A DNA stretch of 34,166 bases from positions 1 through 34,166 of the forward strand of contig JAJDND010000184.1 in the NCBI GenBank assembly GCA_022340885.1, given 5' to 3'. The stretch comes from Desulfobacterales bacterium. Lineage in GTDB: Bacteria; Desulfobacterota; Desulfobacteria; Desulfobacterales; UBA11574. The notes beneath the pieces are model-generated. The model did not search any database. It was given only the letters and a program-made list of their open reading frames with translations, and had not been told where the DNA came from. Positions 17,427-27,274 of this stretch are shown piece after piece (positions within the stretch are counted from its first letter, which is position 1; every line of letters begins with the position of its first letter). Position numbers and translations under genes: made by a program.

Positions 17427-18230
17427 ATGAGTACATCGGATGGTCCTGCAAAAAAAACGATAAAGGATGCCGCCCATGAGACGGCGGTAGAGCCAGACAC
17501 AGAGGGAAAAATACAAAAACAGGATAAAGGTTCCGGGGGTAGCATTATTCTGTTTTTTATTTTCGGGGTGTTCGCCAGTCTTATTTTAGGATGGATCATT
17601 TTTCCGAAGCTTCTCTATGTAAAGAAAAAACAACCCATCGACTTTAACCATGCGTTTCATATCACCCAAGTGGACAATGGATGTGAAAGCTGTCATTTTT
17701 TTCGCGAGGACGGAACCTTTTCAGGGGTACCGAAATTGGACCAGTGCATCGACTGTCATGAAGAGATTCAAGGCGTTGATCGCAATGAAATTAAATTTGT
17801 CGAGGATTACGTCTCCAAATACAGGCAAGTTCCGTGGTTGATATATTCCAAACAGCCGAATTGTGTGTTTTTTTCCCATGCCGCTCATATCAAGGGGGCC
17901 CGCATGGACTGTGTCACCTGTCATGGTCATATCGGAGAGTCCACAAGTTTGAAGGTATATGAACAAAACCGGATTACCGGATACAGTCGGGATATCTGGG
18001 GGAAAAATATTGCGGGGTTTAAAAAGAATCCCTGGGACCGGATGAAGATGGACGATTGCGCCGAATGCCACCAAAGAGACGCAGCCGACATCGAAAAAAC
18101 CAATATCAAGTCGCCGGAACATCGTTATATTGATAATATTATCAAGGTGTTTTCACCGTCGTCATTATCTCTTGAAAAAGGCGACAGTGTCCAGACCCAA
18201 AAAGATGCATGTTTTGTATGCCATAAATAA
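17427..18230 (+). CDS. qrcA: Menaquinone reductase multiheme cytochrome c subunit
   Basis: The cytochrome subunit of the Qrc complex, which takes electrons from periplasmic type I cytochrome c3 and delivers them toward menaquinone. Residues about 38-62 form one N-terminal membrane anchor; the rest should lie in the periplasm. Five CxxCH haem sites are visible: C86-H90, C107-H111, C162-H166, C211-H215 and C262-H266, the last at the extreme C-terminus. The Desulfovibrio protein is reported to carry six haems. A lone Cys146 in C-V-F-F-S-H151 is the only other candidate site here and would be non-canonical. The ATG follows GGAG. The gene order cytochrome, molybdopterin-fold protein, four-cluster ferredoxin, NrfD identifies the operon. 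Alternatives are related ACIII-type complexes, which have a different subunit order and fusion. Confidence 0.9.
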   Translation: MSTSDGPAKKTIKDAAHETAVEPDTEGKIQKQDKGSGGSIILFFIFGVFASLILGWIIFPKLLYVKKKQPIDFNHAFHITQVDNGCESCHFFREDGTFSGVPKLDQCIDCHEEIQGVDRNEIKFVEDYVSKYRQVPWLIYSKQPNCVFFSHAAHIKGARMDCVTCHGHIGESTSLKVYEQNRITGYSRDIWGKNIAGFKKNPWDRMKMDDCAECHQRDAADIEKTNIKSPEHRYIDNIIKVFSPSSLSLEKGDSVQTQKDACFVCHK

Positions 18231-18292
18231 TCGCGTGTATTTGAATGAATGATATATCGGTAAATATATACAGATGCGAAGAGGTAGCCTAG

Positions 18293-20518
18293 ATGAAGAT
18301 TGGCAGAAGAGAATTCTTGTCGTTTGTAATTGGCGGGGCTGCAGGAACAGCTCTCTCACCGCTGCCATGGAAGTTGATGGATGACAGTTCGATATGGACC
18401 CAAATGTGGCCGTGGACGCCGGTCCCTGAAAACGGTGAAGCCAGTTACGTCAATTCAGTATGCACCCTTTGTCCGGGTCGTTGCGGAATAACGGTTCGAA
18501 AAATAGACGACCGGGCCGTTAAAATTGAAGGCATGAAAAAGTACCCTGTCAATGACGGCGGCCTTTGCCTTCTCGGCCTCTCCGGCCTTCAGCTTCTTTA
18601 CGGTCCCACACGGATTAAGGGGCCGTTGAAAAGATCGGGAAAAAGAGGCCAGGGAGACTGGGAGAGAATTTCCTGGAAAGAAGCAATATCAGAGATCGTG
18701 GAAAAGCTCGGTGAATTGAGGGAAAAGGGCCGGCCGCAGTCCGTAGGCGCCATATCGGGCTCGGATCGCGGTACTGTGCCGCGTCTTCTTGAAAGATTAT
18801 TAACGGCCTACGGTTCTCCCAATTTTTTTCGAATGGCGTCTGTTCGTGATTCTTATGAGCTTACATTGGATATCATGCAGGGTGTTCAGGCCCTGCCGGG
18901 TTTTGATTTTGAAAATGCCGATTTTATTTTGAGCTTTGGAAGCGACATCCTTGAGGGATGGGGATCGCCGGTTCAAATGATGAGAGTCAACAGCGCGTGG
19001 AAAAGCGCGGGGGTAAAGGTCATTCAGATCGAACCCCGGCTGTCGAATACCGCTGCCAAATCAGATAAATGGATTCCCATCAACCCCGGAACAGAAGCGG
19101 CGCTGGCCATGGGTCTTGCGCATGTGATCATTAAAGAATTATTATATGACAATGGTTTTATTTCAGCCGATACCAGCCGGTTTGACGATTGGAAACAGTT
19201 GGTCATCGACGAATACAGTCCGGACAGCGTTGCGGCGGTTACCGGAATTGATGCCGGAACCATTGTTGTGCTGGCCCGGCGTTTTGCCAATGCTTCAAAA
19301 CCGATGGCCATTTGCGGCCGGGGCGATGGAACCCATCCTGTCAGCCTTACGGAATGTATGGCGGTGCACGCCCTAAACGCCCTCACGGGAAATATTAATA
19401 AAAAGGGCGGAATATTTGCCGTCTCTGATCCGGATTATATCCACTGGCCTGAGATCGAAATGGATTCAACTGCTGCCGTCGGGATGCAGCATGATCGGCT
19501 GGACGGAGCCGGAAGCCGGAAGTATCCGCATTCGCGATACCTGTTGAATCGTCTTCCGGAATCCATCCTTTCGAAAGCCCTGTATCCTTTGGAGGCGCTT
19601 TTTATTGCCGATGCCAATCCGTTGTATACGCTTACGGATACCCAAGACACCGGAAAAGCCTTCGAGAAAATTCCATTGGTCGTCAGTTTTTCTTCTTTCA
19701 TGGATGAAACCGCCCGGCACGCCGATTTAATTCTTCCGAATCATGTTTACCTCGAACGCTATGAGGATGTACCGATGCCCTTCGGCATGCTTCAACAGGC
19801 CGTCGGTCTTGCGAGACCCGTAGTAGAACCGCAGCTGGATACCAGACATGTGGGGGATGTCATTATCGAGACCGCCAAAGGTCTGGGCGGAAGCGTCGCA
19901 ACATCGTTTCCCTGGAAGACCTACTATTTATGTTTGAAGGAAACCCTGGGCGAAAAATGGCAAGCCATGGTCGTGAACGGGTTCTGGTCCGGTTCGAAAT
20001 CCATAGATCAGGCATTGAAAACATCGTTCGATACCGCTTCCGGAAAGTTCGAGTTTGTCGATCCGAACACCGGGTTGAAACCGCAGTTTAAGCCCGTTCA
20101 GATCAAAGGAGATGAAAGACAGTTTCCGCTTTTGCTGATGCCTTACGACTCCATCAGGCTGGCCCACGGTTATATCGGAGATCCGCCGTTTATGGTCAAG
20201 ACCGTGGAAGATATCGTTTTAAAACACAATGACGTTTTTGTTGAGGTAAACCCGAAAACGGCCAGAGCCGCCGGGCTAAATGATGGGCAGCGTGCCCTGC
20301 TCGGCACACCCCTGGGCACCGCAAAGGTAAGGGTTCGCCTCTTTGAGGGCATTATGCCCGGCATTGTGGCACTGCCGAGAGGATTGGGCCACACGGCATA
20401 TGATGATTATTTGGCAGGCAAGGGGATAAATGTAAATACGCTGATCGGGCCCGTGGAGGATCCTGATTCCGGGATGAATGCAGCGTGGGGAATCAGGGCT
20501 AAGCTGAGTAAAATATAA
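18293..20518 (+). CDS. qrcB: Menaquinone reductase molybdopterin-fold subunit
   Basis: A 741-residue member of the molybdopterin oxidoreductase (DMSO reductase) superfamily and a periplasmic subunit of Qrc. The N-terminus carries a twin-arginine signal (GRREFLSF followed by a short hydrophobic stretch ending near residue 22). A single 4Fe-4S site is formed by C57, C60, C64 and C92. In the characterised Desulfovibrio complex this subunit has no detected molybdenum and serves as an electron relay and scaffold; I see no clear Cys, Ser or SeCys metal ligand here, but I cannot prove its absence by eye. The gene follows qrcA after 62 nt with GAGGT before the ATG, and is followed by qrcC. Confidence 0.9.
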   Translation: MKIGRREFLSFVIGGAAGTALSPLPWKLMDDSSIWTQMWPWTPVPENGEASYVNSVCTLCPGRCGITVRKIDDRAVKIEGMKKYPVNDGGLCLLGLSGLQLLYGPTRIKGPLKRSGKRGQGDWERISWKEAISEIVEKLGELREKGRPQSVGAISGSDRGTVPRLLERLLTAYGSPNFFRMASVRDSYELTLDIMQGVQALPGFDFENADFILSFGSDILEGWGSPVQMMRVNSAWKSAGVKVIQIEPRLSNTAAKSDKWIPINPGTEAALAMGLAHVIIKELLYDNGFISADTSRFDDWKQLVIDEYSPDSVAAVTGIDAGTIVVLARRFANASKPMAICGRGDGTHPVSLTECMAVHALNALTGNINKKGGIFAVSDPDYIHWPEIEMDSTAAVGMQHDRLDGAGSRKYPHSRYLLNRLPESILSKALYPLEALFIADANPLYTLTDTQDTGKAFEKIPLVVSFSSFMDETARHADLILPNHVYLERYEDVPMPFGMLQQAVGLARPVVEPQLDTRHVGDVIIETAKGLGGSVATSFPWKTYYLCLKETLGEKWQAMVVNGFWSGSKSIDQALKTSFDTASGKFEFVDPNTGLKPQFKPVQIKGDERQFPLLLMPYDSIRLAHGYIGDPPFMVKTVEDIVLKHNDVFVEVNPKTARAAGLNDGQRALLGTPLGTAKVRVRLFEGIMPGIVALPRGLGHTAYDDYLAGKGINVNTLIGPVEDPDSGMNAAWGIRAKLSKI

Positions 20519-20610
20519 TGATGCTGAACAGGTAAAGATTGACCGCCGGCAGTAAAAAGATGTTTGGGATTGTCGATTCAGCGGATAGCGGTTAATCCAA
20601 AGAGGTTTTG

Positions 20611-21429
20611 ATGAAAAACAACTTAAACCATAGATTCGGGATGGTCATCGATCTGGACAAGTGTACGGGATGCGGCAGTTGCATGGTCGCCTGCATGGCT
20701 GAAAATAATGTGCCTTTCAGAAAAGATGAGTCGGACAAATTGCTGAGCATTACATGGATGCGCGTCTTTCGACTGAACAACGGCAAACCTTTTCCGGAAA
20801 CAGACATATGCTATCTCCCAAGACCTTGCATGCAATGTGCGGGACTGCATGAAGGACATTCCCCTTGTGTATCGGTATGCCCGGCCACTGCAACGGATTA
20901 TGGTATGGAAACCGGGATCGTCAGCCAGATCTATACCCGGTGTTTCGGTTGCCGGTATTGCATGGCGTCCTGCCCGTATCATTCCAGATACTTTAACTGG
21001 TGGGATCCGATTTGGCCGGACGGCATGGAAAAATATTTGAGTCCCAACGTGTCTCCGCGGATGCGGGGTGTTGTTGAAAAGTGCAGTTTTTGTTATCACC
21101 GCTACCAGCTGGCCAAGGATAAAGCGTTTATGGACGGGGGGCGTGAACTCAAAGAGAATGAATATCAGACCGCCTGCACTCAGGCATGCCCCGCCAATGC
21201 CATTACCTTCGGCGATCTGAACAATCCGGACCATGCCGTTCATCGCATGGTCAAACCCGACCTTGAACATGGCGGGCGTCCCCAAAACCCCCATGCATTC
21301 CGGTTGCTGGAACGGTTGGGGACAAACCCCAAGGTCTACTATCTTTCAAGCCGGAAATGGATTCGGCATGCCGGAGACAATTATCTGAAAAACGAGGCTA
21401 AAATGAAAAAGCCCGTGCACCATGGCTAA
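20611..21429 (+). CDS. qrcC: Menaquinone reductase four-cluster ferredoxin subunit
   Basis: A 272-residue DmsB/PsrB/NrfC-type iron-sulfur protein linking QrcA/QrcB to the membrane subunit. Sixteen cysteines fall in ferredoxin-type groups: C18-C21-C24-C28; C73-C76-C86-C90; C111-C114-C117-C121; and C158-C161 with C189-C193. This is enough for four cubane clusters. There is no signal peptide, so export would ride with the Tat-targeted QrcB. I take the ATG at 20611, with AAAGAGG upstream, rather than the TTG one codon earlier. Confidence 0.92.
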   Translation: MKNNLNHRFGMVIDLDKCTGCGSCMVACMAENNVPFRKDESDKLLSITWMRVFRLNNGKPFPETDICYLPRPCMQCAGLHEGHSPCVSVCPATATDYGMETGIVSQIYTRCFGCRYCMASCPYHSRYFNWWDPIWPDGMEKYLSPNVSPRMRGVVEKCSFCYHRYQLAKDKAFMDGGRELKENEYQTACTQACPANAITFGDLNNPDHAVHRMVKPDLEHGGRPQNPHAFRLLERLGTNPKVYYLSSRKWIRHAGDNYLKNEAKMKKPVHHG

Positions 21430-21472
21430 AACCGACTGAAACTGAAACTGGTTTTCAAGGAGTATGTAACAT

Positions 21473-22783
21473 ATGGATTCTGCATTAATACCCAAAGGCG
21501 TTAAACGCTGCCCGTTGTGGCAATTTTTGCTGTTCATCGGCGCCGTCGGCATCGTACTGCTATGGGGCGTTTATGCCATGTTGCTCTGCTGGTTCAAGGG
21601 ACTTAACCAGACCAATATGAACGACTACTATGGGTTTGCCTTGTGGATCTGGGCCGACCTTGCCGTTATTGCGGTGGGCGGCGGTGCATTTTTTACCGGA
21701 TTACTTCGGTATATCTTTGGAAAGGACGAGCTGAAGAATATTATAAACTATGCGGTATTAATCGGCTTTATCTGCTACAGCTCGGCACTGCTGATTTTAG
21801 CCATTGACATCGGTCAGCCATTGAGAGGATGGTTTATTTTCTGGCATGCCAATGTTCATTCCATGCTGACGGAAGTGGCGTTTTGCCTCTCCTGTTATTT
21901 CGGCGTCCTGACCATCGAATATTTGCCGTTGGTTCTTGAGAACCGGCAGATCGACAAGGTGCCGTTTTTTCATCATCTCGGTCACAACATGCACGAAATC
22001 ATGGCGGTATTTGCGGCCACCGGTGCGTTCCTCTCCTTTTTCCATCAGGGATCATTGGGCGGCGTTGCCGGTGTTCTGTTCGGTCGCCCTTTCGCATACA
22101 GGGAAGGTGTCTTTATCTGGCCCTGGACCTTCTTTTTGTTTACCTGGTCGGCGGCTGCCTGCGGACCGTGTTTTACCATTCTGGTGACAAAAATTACTGA
22201 AAAGGTCACCCGGAAAAAACTGGTAAAAGACAATGCCATCGAGCTTCTTGCCAAAATATCGGGATGGATGATTCTGACTTACATTATCGCGAAAACCGTC
22301 GATACCTGGTATTGGGCAACCGTTACCGCGCCGTCCAAAGGATTTACGCTGATGGAGTTTTATTCCAACAATGCATTGTACGGCATTTGGATTCTGGTTG
22401 CGGAAATCCTGATTTGCGGATATATTCCCGCTTTTATACTCATCACCAAAAAGGGACGCAAAAATCCTTTAGGGGTGTGGATTGCGATAATCCTGGCGGT
22501 GATCGGCGTATGCCTTAACCGGTGGGTCATGGTGCTCCAGGTCATGGCGGTCCCCGTCATGACATTCGATCACTGGGCTTTGTATTATCCGAGCTGGCAG
22601 GAGGTTGCCACCACCATACTTCCCGTAGCTTACGGTGTGATTCTTATCGCCATTTCCTATCGTTATCTGCCGGTATTTCCCAATGAGGCGGAGATGAATC
22701 CCATCGAACCTCTACCGGAGGAAGCCGCGGCAATTGAACCGTCAATGGCGCCGGAACAGGAGTTAACACCGGCTGAAGCATAA
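21473..22783 (+). CDS. qrcD: Menaquinone reductase NrfD-family membrane subunit
   Basis: The integral membrane subunit that binds menaquinone. The 436 residues contain about ten hydrophobic segments, starting FLLFIGAVGIVLLWGVYAML near residue 17 and ending near residue 405, as in the ten-helix NrfD-like proteins of Qrc and alternative complex III. Membrane-buried charged and His residues include the HNMHEIM segment. The C-terminal 25 residues are Pro/Glu/Ala-rich and soluble. AAGGAG precedes the ATG. The gene is fourth in the qrc order and is followed after 20 nt by a small membrane protein. Confidence 0.92.
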   Translation: MDSALIPKGVKRCPLWQFLLFIGAVGIVLLWGVYAMLLCWFKGLNQTNMNDYYGFALWIWADLAVIAVGGGAFFTGLLRYIFGKDELKNIINYAVLIGFICYSSALLILAIDIGQPLRGWFIFWHANVHSMLTEVAFCLSCYFGVLTIEYLPLVLENRQIDKVPFFHHLGHNMHEIMAVFAATGAFLSFFHQGSLGGVAGVLFGRPFAYREGVFIWPWTFFLFTWSAAACGPCFTILVTKITEKVTRKKLVKDNAIELLAKISGWMILTYIIAKTVDTWYWATVTAPSKGFTLMEFYSNNALYGIWILVAEILICGYIPAFILITKKGRKNPLGVWIAIILAVIGVCLNRWVMVLQVMAVPVMTFDHWALYYPSWQEVATTILPVAYGVILIAISYRYLPVFPNEAEMNPIEPLPEEAAAIEPSMAPEQELTPAEA

Positions 22784-22803
22784 AGCGGGCAGGAGGATAG
22801 AAG

Positions 22804-22962
22804 ATGTTTCCTTTTAATTTTGAATGGATCTGGGACATGGGGCATACGGTTTTTATGGGCGGTCTCTGGTATGCATTGACCATTATCGGCATTGGTATGA
22901 CCTACTGTATTATCAAAGCCGCCATTGATGCATCCAAGAAAAATGGCGAACATCACCATTAG
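22804..22962 (+). CDS. 52-residue single-span membrane protein at the end of the qrc operon
   Basis: A small frame with excellent translation signals: AGGAGG at 22791-22796, seven bases before the ATG, and 20 nt after qrcD. The protein starts MFPFNFEWIWDMGHTVFMGG, crosses the membrane once (about residues 15-40, containing LWYALTIIGIGMTYCIIKAA), and ends in a polar KKNGEHHH tail. The aromatic N-terminus and the single helix resemble accessory subunits of respiratory complexes. The operon terminator follows directly. I do not recognise a named family. By position it may be a fifth, small Qrc subunit or an assembly factor; this is inference. Confidence 0.75.
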   Translation: MFPFNFEWIWDMGHTVFMGGLWYALTIIGIGMTYCIIKAAIDASKKNGEHHH

Positions 22963-22987
22963 CATTTTTTTTGTTTTTAAAAAACAG

Positions 22988-23026
22988 AAGCGCTTGCCCG
23001 CCATGAAACCGGGAAAGCGCTTTTTT
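22988..23026 (+). terminator. Intrinsic terminator of the qrc operon
   Basis: AAGCGCTT (22988-22995), then G and CCCG, a 9-nt loop, CGGG (23010-23013), A, and AAGCGCTT (23015-23022) running into six T. The stem is 8 + 4 bp around one G-A mismatch. Confidence 0.9.
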
Positions 23027-23043
23027 GTTTAGATGAGGTTTTA

Positions 23044-24297
23044 ATGGACAAAATCATCATTGAAGGCGGTCGGTCTCTCAAGGGCGAAGTGAACATCAGC
23101 GGCGCTAAAAATGCCGCCCTTCCCATCCTTATTTCTTCGCTGCTGACCGATGGATGGAATACCTATACCAATGTTCCGAACCTTAGAGATATCCAGAGTA
23201 CCAAAGATTTACTGCTCAACCTCGGCGCAAGAATAGAAACCCAGTCTGATACCGTTCAAATCGATGCGGGCAAAGTCGTCAACCACGAGGCAGCATATGA
23301 TCTGGTTCGAAAAATGCGAGCATCCATTCTGGTTCTGGGTCCTTTGGTGGCAAGGCTTAAAAAAGCGCGGGTCTCTTTGCCCGGGGGGTGCGCCATCGGA
23401 GCACGGCCCATAAACCTGCATTTAAAAGGACTCACGCGTCTTGGCGCCAAAATAGAGTTGAAACACGGGTACGTGGAGGCCACGGCGGATCGTCTCAAAG
23501 GAGAAGAGATTTATCTGGACGTCTCCACCGTTACCGGAACCGAAAATTTGATGATGGCGGCTGTTCTGGCCAAAGGGACCACCGTGCTGAGCAACGCGGC
23601 GCGCGAGCCTGAAGTCGTTGCACTGGCTGATGTGTTGAACGAAATGGGCGCCGATATAAAAGGGGCCGGCACGTCCATCATTTCCATCAAAGGGGTTTCA
23701 GCACTCCATCCGGTATCAGTCAGGATCATACCCGACCGCATCGAAGCCGGCACCTTTATGGTCTCGGCGGCACTGACCCGGGGAAATGTTACCCTTTTAG
23801 GTTGCGAGCCCAATCACCTCGAAGCGGTCATCGACAAGCTCAGGCTCTGCGGCGCCGAAGTGACTGTCAAGGATGGGCGCATCCAGGTTAAGGGAAAACG
23901 TGAAATTGCCAGCATTGATGTCAAAACACTGCCGTATCCGGGATTCCCGACAGATATGCAGGCCCAGTTTATGGTGCTGATGTCGGTTGCCAAGGGATTC
24001 AGCATGATTTCCGAAACCATTTTTGAAAACCGTTTTATTCACGTCAGCGAACTCAAGCGCATGGGCGCGGACATAAAAATATCAGGGAATACCGCCATGA
24101 TTACCGGTGTTCCGTCTCTGTCCGGCGCCCCGGTCATGGCAACGGATTTAAGGGCCAGCGCGTCGCTGATTCTGGCCGGGCTGGCGGCAAAGGGAACCAC
24201 GGAGATCAACCGCGTATATCATTTGGATCGCGGGTATGAAAATATTGAAAATAAGTTTTCCCTCCTTGGAGCGGATATACGGCGCGTAAAAACGTAG
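23044..24297 (+). CDS. murA: UDP-N-acetylglucosamine 1-carboxyvinyltransferase
   Basis: The first committed step of peptidoglycan synthesis: transfers enolpyruvate from PEP to UDP-GlcNAc, in the cytoplasm. The 417 residues match the family length. The start MDKIIIEGG leads into the GAKNAALPI substrate loop, whose Lys is conserved. The catalytic cysteine is C116 in [11 protein letters not shown]. That Cys is the fosfomycin target, and some taxa carry Asp instead; here it is Cys. GAGG precedes the ATG. The stop codon TAG is followed immediately by the comEC ATG, so the two are likely co-transcribed. Confidence 0.97.
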   Translation: MDKIIIEGGRSLKGEVNISGAKNAALPILISSLLTDGWNTYTNVPNLRDIQSTKDLLLNLGARIETQSDTVQIDAGKVVNHEAAYDLVRKMRASILVLGPLVARLKKARVSLPGGCAIGARPINLHLKGLTRLGAKIELKHGYVEATADRLKGEEIYLDVSTVTGTENLMMAAVLAKGTTVLSNAAREPEVVALADVLNEMGADIKGAGTSIISIKGVSALHPVSVRIIPDRIEAGTFMVSAALTRGNVTLLGCEPNHLEAVIDKLRLCGAEVTVKDGRIQVKGKREIASIDVKTLPYPGFPTDMQAQFMVLMSVAKGFSMISETIFENRFIHVSELKRMGADIKISGNTAMITGVPSLSGAPVMATDLRASASLILAGLAAKGTTEINRVYHLDRGYENIENKFSLLGADIRRVKT

Positions 24298-26817
24298 ATG
24301 GAAACCACGACCATTTACTTTCGTCCGGTGATTCCGCTTTTGTTGGCCATGATTTCGGGGATTGCTGCGGGTGTTTGGTTTGCCGGCTACTGCATGTGGA
24401 TGGTTATCGCTGCATCGCTGTGCATGGCTGCGCTTATTGTTTTGATCCGAAAAAAAAAGACCGCCCGGGTGATCCCCATGATCCTGTTGTTTGCCTTGGG
24501 CAACCTGTCCGTACAGCCCTGGGCGGCACCCAGGTTTCCCGCCGATCATATCATCCATTTTACCGGCGGTCGTTTCTGGAAAATTACCGGTGTTATTGCC
24601 GAATCGAATGCCGGACGCCTACATCGCCAAAGGTGTATCCTTCGCATTGAAACGCTTGAACGCAGCGGTAAAACATTTAAAGTGAAAGGGCGCATTCGCC
24701 TCACGGTTTCAGGGGAAGATCCCAGGTTGTCCGAAGGGGACCGGATCGTTTTTAAAGGCAGAATCTCACCCATTCGAAATTTCAACAATCCCGGAGGATT
24801 TGACTATCGGCGATACATGACGTTTAAGGACGTGTGGGGGAGTGCCTATGTTCAAGGGGACAAACTGACCCGAATAGAGAAAAAAACGGAAAAAGGAATC
24901 GGTGCGGTTCTTGCGAATGCCCGCAGCCGAATTTCCGATCTGATCGACCGGATCGGAGATCATGAACAACAGGGTGTGCTCGAGGCGCTGCTCGTCGGCG
25001 ACCGGAACAGTATATCCGTTGAATTAAAAAAGGCGTTCAACCGGGTCGGCGCCGGACATCTTCTGGCCATTTCAGGGCTTCATATCGGTATTATCGCTGC
25101 TGTTTCGTTTTTTATTTTTAAATGGATACTGTCTCGTATCGGATTTTTTTTGTCCCATGCTTGGACCAAAAAGGGCGCGGTGCTGTTATCCGCCGTGCCG
25201 GTGGTCATTTATGGTCTTCTTTCGGGAATGTCGCCGTCCACCCAACGGGCGGTCATTATGGTGATGGTATTTTTGGCGGCGTTTTTGTTCGAAAGAGAAC
25301 ACGATCTTATCAACACCCTGGCCATAGCTGCACTGCTGATTCTGATCGTCTGCCCGCCCTGCCTGTTTTCAATTTCGTTTCAACTTTCCTTTGCAGCGGT
25401 GCTGGCCATCATATACGGTCTTTCCAAAATCCCGACGCCTTGGTCCGCCGGTCAAAACCAAACCGGGCAGCAAAAATGGGAAAAATTTATCATAAAATTC
25501 TATTATTTTTTCATGACGTCGTTTTTTGCCATTGCAGGGACGCTGCCCATTGTCATGTATTATTTCAATCAGGTATCTCTGGTCGGACTTCCGGCAAACA
25601 TCATCTTTATTCCTTTGATCGGTTTTGTGGTGGTTCCGCTAGGCATACTGGCGGTCTTTATCTCACCGTTTACAACGTTCGGTTCATTGGTTTTGCTGAA
25701 GGCCGCCTCGGCGGTTCTGGCGCCGGTCATAAAGATTATCACGACGATGTCCGCGTGGTCCTTTGCGGCAGTCAAGACCGTGACCCCAAATCCACTCGAG
25801 ATCGTTTGTTATTACGTTTTGTTTTGGGTATTGCTGAACATTAAATCCAGCCAAACCGAAACATCTTTGGCTGTAAATACACCGCAGCATCGCCAAAACA
25901 AACAATCGATACACAAACCGGCGGTCATCGTGGCCCTACTGACAATTTTGGTATTCAGCGCAGATGCCGGTTACGGGATATACCGGCGGTATTGGTGCGA
26001 TGATCTCAGGGTCACCATGATCGACGTGGGACACGGCAATGCAGCCCTTTTGGAACTTCCGCACGGAAAGACCATGCTGATCGACGGCGGCGGATTTTCC
26101 GACAATCGCCTGTTTGACGTGGGGGCGAGCATTATCGCGCCGTTTTTATGGCGAAAAAAAATCAGGACCGTTGACACCCTGGTACTGTCCCATGCGAACA
26201 GCGATCATCTAAACGGTCTAATTTACATCGCCGATCATTTTCATGTCAAACGTGTATGGTTAAATCATGAACCCGCTGATACCTTTGGATATCGATTGTT
26301 CATGGAAACCGTTAAAACGAACCACATTCAAATGCCGGCGTATTCTGAAATCGCCGGCATTAACGATATCAACGGTGTCCGTTTCAACATTATTTCTCCG
26401 GCTATGGATTTTTTGGAAAAAAGCCGGACTGAAACATGGCACAACCTGGACAATGATTCATTGGTGGTTAAGGTGTCCTTGGGCCGTATCTCCTTTTTGT
26501 TTCCCGGAGATATCAAGGCCCCGGCAGAATATCATCTGGTGTCGACCGCCGGTGACAAATTAAAAAGTACGGTTCTGTTGTCGCCGCATCACGGCAGCAA
26601 TACATCGAGCACCCAAAGTTTTTTGGAAAAAGTCAACCCAAAGATCATCGTTATATCTTCGAGATACAAAAGCAGGTTCGGATTTCCTCACCCGTCGGTT
26701 TTAAAACGATATCAGGATATGGGATGCCGGATACTCGGAACCGCTCAAAACGGCGCCGTATCCATGCGCACCGACGGCCGGACGCTGGAAGTCGTGCCGA
26801 CTGTTATTGAAAACTAG
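24298..26817 (+). CDS. comEC: DNA internalization / competence protein ComEC/Rec2
   Basis: The inner-membrane channel for single-stranded DNA uptake in transformation. The 839 residues show the full three-part layout: N-terminal helices and an OB-like DUF4131 region (to about 200), the polytopic competence domain with HLLAISGLHIG near 255-264, and a C-terminal metallo-beta-lactamase-type domain from about 570 (IDVGHGNAALL). The metal motif is H632-A-N-S-D636-H637, with later SPHHGSN and GFPHPS motifs. The usual HxDxDH has Asn-Ser at the middle positions, as in many ComEC proteins. The gene begins on the base after the murA stop. No other competence genes are in the window. Confidence 0.94.
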   Translation: METTTIYFRPVIPLLLAMISGIAAGVWFAGYCMWMVIAASLCMAALIVLIRKKKTARVIPMILLFALGNLSVQPWAAPRFPADHIIHFTGGRFWKITGVIAESNAGRLHRQRCILRIETLERSGKTFKVKGRIRLTVSGEDPRLSEGDRIVFKGRISPIRNFNNPGGFDYRRYMTFKDVWGSAYVQGDKLTRIEKKTEKGIGAVLANARSRISDLIDRIGDHEQQGVLEALLVGDRNSISVELKKAFNRVGAGHLLAISGLHIGIIAAVSFFIFKWILSRIGFFLSHAWTKKGAVLLSAVPVVIYGLLSGMSPSTQRAVIMVMVFLAAFLFEREHDLINTLAIAALLILIVCPPCLFSISFQLSFAAVLAIIYGLSKIPTPWSAGQNQTGQQKWEKFIIKFYYFFMTSFFAIAGTLPIVMYYFNQVSLVGLPANIIFIPLIGFVVVPLGILAVFISPFTTFGSLVLLKAASAVLAPVIKIITTMSAWSFAAVKTVTPNPLEIVCYYVLFWVLLNIKSSQTETSLAVNTPQHRQNKQSIHKPAVIVALLTILVFSADAGYGIYRRYWCDDLRVTMIDVGHGNAALLELPHGKTMLIDGGGFSDNRLFDVGASIIAPFLWRKKIRTVDTLVLSHANSDHLNGLIYIADHFHVKRVWLNHEPADTFGYRLFMETVKTNHIQMPAYSEIAGINDINGVRFNIISPAMDFLEKSRTETWHNLDNDSLVVKVSLGRISFLFPGDIKAPAEYHLVSTAGDKLKSTVLLSPHHGSNTSSTQSFLEKVNPKIIVISSRYKSRFGFPHPSVLKRYQDMGCRILGTAQNGAVSMRTDGRTLEVVPTVIEN

Positions 26818-27274
26818 AAGCTATCTCAAAAGAGTCTTTTTGCTCGATATCTGCGTTGAGCCCTCGTTTCAAGCCCTCACCAAACCGACCCATTGCCGCA
26901 ATTATACACGTTCAAAAAGACATGTGCTAACCACCGGCTGCAAGGGATTTGATCCGGATTGAACTCAGCATACCTGTTTAACCGACCTTTTTCGGTTTCG
27001 GTTGCCTATTTCTATGGGTTGAGATTGCGTAACAGTTTTCATAATAATTCAGAAGTTTTCTGTTCCCAAAACAAACGGGAAAGCTCATGCTTAACTATTT
27101 CTTCGATCCCCACTTAAAGTCTTTCTTTTCTATCTCATGCTTTAGAGTTAAGTTTTAATAATATTTACCGATATCATTAATAGAAAAAAACGGCATGAAG
27201 TTTAACTGAAATTCGGTTCATTCTTTGCTCGAAAAAAAGTTTCTTTACAGATTTAATTTGAAAGGAGAAGGTAA
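26818..27274. other. Gene-free region downstream of comEC with a repeat copy
   Basis: A 457-bp region. Right after the comEC stop comes CTATCTCAAAAG, which resembles insertion-sequence termini, but no matching opposite end is visible. A 13-nt imperfect direct repeat (26853-26865 and 26866-26878) leads into the first copy of a 30-bp repeat (26876-26905). A 6-bp hairpin lies at 26980-26997. I see no convincing promoter or gene. Confidence 0.45.
26876..26905. repeat. Dispersed 30-bp repeat, copy 1
   Basis: Begins CTCACCAAACCGACCC and continues CATTGCCGCAATTAT. It matches 28033-28062 at 29 of 30 positions in the same orientation, and similarity fades over the next dozen bases. Confidence 0.85.

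Noticed and set aside
26900-27274. A c-di-GMP (GEMM) riboswitch ahead of the outer-membrane-protein gene
   Set aside because: The conserved GEMM core sequence is not present.
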